From an uncultured Sulfitobacter sp. (GTDB lineage: Bacteria > Pseudomonadota > Alphaproteobacteria > Rhodobacterales > Rhodobacteraceae), in NCBI GenBank assembly GCA_937923365.1, contig CALAIJ010000045.1, positions 1 through 6,457 of the forward strand: a DNA stretch of 6,457 nucleotides, read 5' to 3'. Below the pieces are notes generated by a model. The model saw nothing but the letters and a program-made list of their open reading frames with translations, did not search any database and was not told the DNA's origin. How positions within the stretch are numbered: position 1 is the first letter of the stretch; each line of letters begins with the position of its first letter. Position numbers and translations under genes: made by a program. Positions 5,221 to 6,457 of the stretch are shown here, one piece after another.

Positions 5221-5985
5221 ATGGCCCGCGCATCGGCTGCCAAGCTGAAAGCGGCCAGATTTTCCCCAATGGAAAGAGGTGCTTACCGCGTTCGCGCCGC
5301 AACCAGTGGCGCCGATGTTGCGGCAGCACAGAGGTTGCGGGCTTTGTGCTTTGGTCTGGCCGACAGCGTTGATATTGATGCCATAGATGCCCGCGCCCTG
5401 CATGTTCTGATCGAGGACCGTACCAGCGGCGCACTTGTCTGTTGCTACCGTCTGCTGCCGCTCAATGGTGCGGAACTGCCGCAAAGCTATGCCGCGCAAT
5501 ACTATGAATTAAGCGCGCTTCAGGGCTATGAAGGTCTGATGATGGAGCTGGGGCGCTTTTGCGTCCATCCCGATCGATCAGATCCCGATATCCTGCGGCT
5601 GGCATGGGCGGCAATGACCGAAGTGGTCGACCGCTGCGGGGTGCAGATGCTGTTTGGCTGCTCCAGCTTTGCAGGGGTTGAGACGGCGCAGTATCTGGAC
5701 GCGTTCGCGATGCTCAAAGCGCGCCATCTGGCCCCCAAACGCTGGCTGCCAAGGGTCAAGGCCCCCGATGTGTTCCGCTTTGCCGCACGTCTGCGGCGCA
5801 AACCGGATGCCAAGGCCGCCATGCGGGGCATGCCGCCGCTGTTGCGCACCTATCTGATGATGGGCGGCTGGGTCAGCGACCATGCAGTGGTCGATCACCA
5901 GATGAACACGCTGCATGTCTTTACCGGGCTTGAGATCGGCGCGATCCCCGCGGCACGCAAACGGCTGCTGCGGGCGCTGGTCTAA
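5221..5985 (+). CDS. OlsB/GlsB-type GNAT N-acyltransferase (aminolipid synthesis)
   Basis: This 254-residue protein belongs to the GNAT-fold acyltransferases that move a 3-hydroxyacyl chain from ACP to the alpha-amino group of an amino acid, the first step to ornithine, glutamine or similar phosphorus-free membrane lipids. Visible landmarks are the N-terminal RVRAATSGADVAAAQRLRALCFG at 23-45, CCYRLLP at 74-80, MELGRFCVHP at 108-117, LFGCSSFAG at 144-152, and a C-terminal PPLLRTYLMMGGWVSDHAVVD region at 205-225. No signal peptide is present; it probably acts at the inner membrane. It starts 6 bp after bamE and is likely cotranscribed. The second enzyme, an OlsA-type O-acyltransferase, is not in the window. 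Rhodobacteraceae can carry two relatives, OlsB (usually beside olsA) and GlsB (glutamine lipids); the absence of olsA here makes GlsB plausible. Substrate is unproven, so no symbol is given. ATG 5272 is a less likely alternative start. Confidence 0.85.
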   Translation: MARASAAKLKAARFSPMERGAYRVRAATSGADVAAAQRLRALCFGLADSVDIDAIDARALHVLIEDRTSGALVCCYRLLPLNGAELPQSYAAQYYELSALQGYEGLMMELGRFCVHPDRSDPDILRLAWAAMTEVVDRCGVQMLFGCSSFAGVETAQYLDAFAMLKARHLAPKRWLPRVKAPDVFRFAARLRRKPDAKAAMRGMPPLLRTYLMMGGWVSDHAVVDHQMNTLHVFTGLEIGAIPAARKRLLRALV

Positions 5986-6036
5986 CAGATTTCAGGCGAC
6001 CTGCGGGGCAATTGCGCCATTTGAAGCAGCGGGGCG

Positions 6037-6065
6037 TTGACCCCATCCACGGGCTTATATAGCAG
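6037..6065 (+). promoter_or_regulatory. Weak candidate promoter before the ABC-F gene
   Basis: In the 86-bp gap 5986-6071, TTGACC (6037-6042) precedes the AT-rich TTATATAGCAG. Pairing it with TATAGC (6058-6063) gives a short 15-bp spacer, and with TAGCAG (6060-6065) a 17-bp spacer but a poor -10. Either would start transcription at or very near the ATG. No clear terminator for the acyltransferase gene was found in the gap. Confidence 0.3.
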
Positions 6066-6071
6066 GCAGGG

Positions 6072-6457
6072 ATGGCACGCGCTCCTTTATTACAACTCAA
6101 TGAAATATCGCTGACTTTTGGCGGTGATCCGGTCTTTGACGACCTCTCTTTGGTGGTTCAGGCAGGCGACCGTGTGGCCCTTGTGGGGCGCAATGGATCG
6201 GGCAAATCCACCCTGATGAAGGTCATGGCCGGTCTGGTCGAAGCGGACCGCGGGGATGTGGTTGCAGGGCCCGGTGTTTCCGTGGGCTACATGGAGCAGG
6301 AGCCGGACCTGACAGGATTCGAGACCCTTGGCGCCTTTGCTGCGGACGGGTTGGACCCCGGTGAGATGTACAAGGTGGAACGTGCGGGCGAGGGGCTCAA
6401 GTTTGACCCTGACCGGCCTGTGGCCACAGCCTCTGGCGGGGAAAAACGGCGCGCGGC
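6072..6457 (+). CDS. ABC-F family ATPase, Uup-like (N-terminal part, cut by window edge)
   Basis: ABC-F proteins have two ATP-binding cassettes and no membrane domain; they act on ribosomes or, for Uup, also in DNA stability. The window holds 128 codons of the first cassette, without a stop. Visible are the A-loop-type LTFGGDPVFDD at 14-24, Walker A GRNGSGKST at 39-47, the Q-loop VGYMEQEPDL at 71-80, and the signature SGGEKRR at 121-127. Walker A to signature is about 75 residues, shorter than the roughly 115 I recall in E. coli Uup, so the helical part of this cassette is compact. The AGGCAGGG before ATG 6072 provides a close ribosome site. The Walker B, linker and second cassette lie beyond the edge, so assignment to the Uup branch is likely but not settled. 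Confidence 0.9.
   Translation, partial: MARAPLLQLNEISLTFGGDPVFDDLSLVVQAGDRVALVGRNGSGKSTLMKVMAGLVEADRGDVVAGPGVSVGYMEQEPDLTGFETLGAFAADGLDPGEMYKVERAGEGLKFDPDRPVATASGGEKRRA

Noticed and set aside
6008..6015. Palindrome GCAATTGC after the acyltransferase gene
   Set aside because: An isolated 8-bp palindrome without extension or a T tract; no terminator or operator evidence.

Overview
The window is a piece of bacterial chromosome, GC-rich and densely packed. The gene order yceD–rpmF–plsX–fabH–ihfA–merR, the sequence style of IhfA and PlsX, and the GC-rich codon use point to an alphaproteobacterium of the Rhodobacteraceae, probably the marine Roseobacter group. That placement comes from memory of the families, not from a search.

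Layout, left to right. On the minus strand, read from 4662 down to 1, are yceD (DUF177), rpmF (ribosomal protein L32), plsX and fabH (entry into phospholipid and fatty-acid synthesis), ihfA (IHF alpha subunit), and a MerR-type regulator with a very long acidic tail that runs off the left edge. plsX and fabH overlap by 4 bp; ihfA and merR are 17 bp apart. ihfA has a good sigma-70-like promoter in the gap after fabH. Divergent from yceD, on the plus strand, are bamE (an outer-membrane assembly lipoprotein), a GNAT N-acyltransferase of the OlsB/GlsB aminolipid type 6 bp behind it, and the first 128 codons of an Uup-like ABC-F ATPase cut by the right edge.

The genes share an envelope and growth theme. 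PlsX makes acyl-phosphate for phospholipids, FabH starts new acyl chains, the GNAT protein probably attaches a 3-hydroxyacyl chain to an amino acid to make a phosphorus-free lipid, and BamE helps insert outer-membrane proteins. YceD, L32 and the ABC-F protein belong to ribosome biogenesis or function. IHF is a nucleoid and gene-control protein.

There is no gap above 300 bp without a gene. The four notable intergenic stretches (1489-1595, 3912-4104, 4663-4755, 5986-6071) hold candidate promoters and hairpins described below. I saw no tRNA, rRNA, CRISPR array, insertion sequence or attachment site. This is mostly a conserved housekeeping locus. The least explained items are the acidic tail of the MerR protein, the exact substrate of the acyltransferase, and the signals around the ihfA and rpmF starts. 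I do not see strong evidence of a wholly new system.
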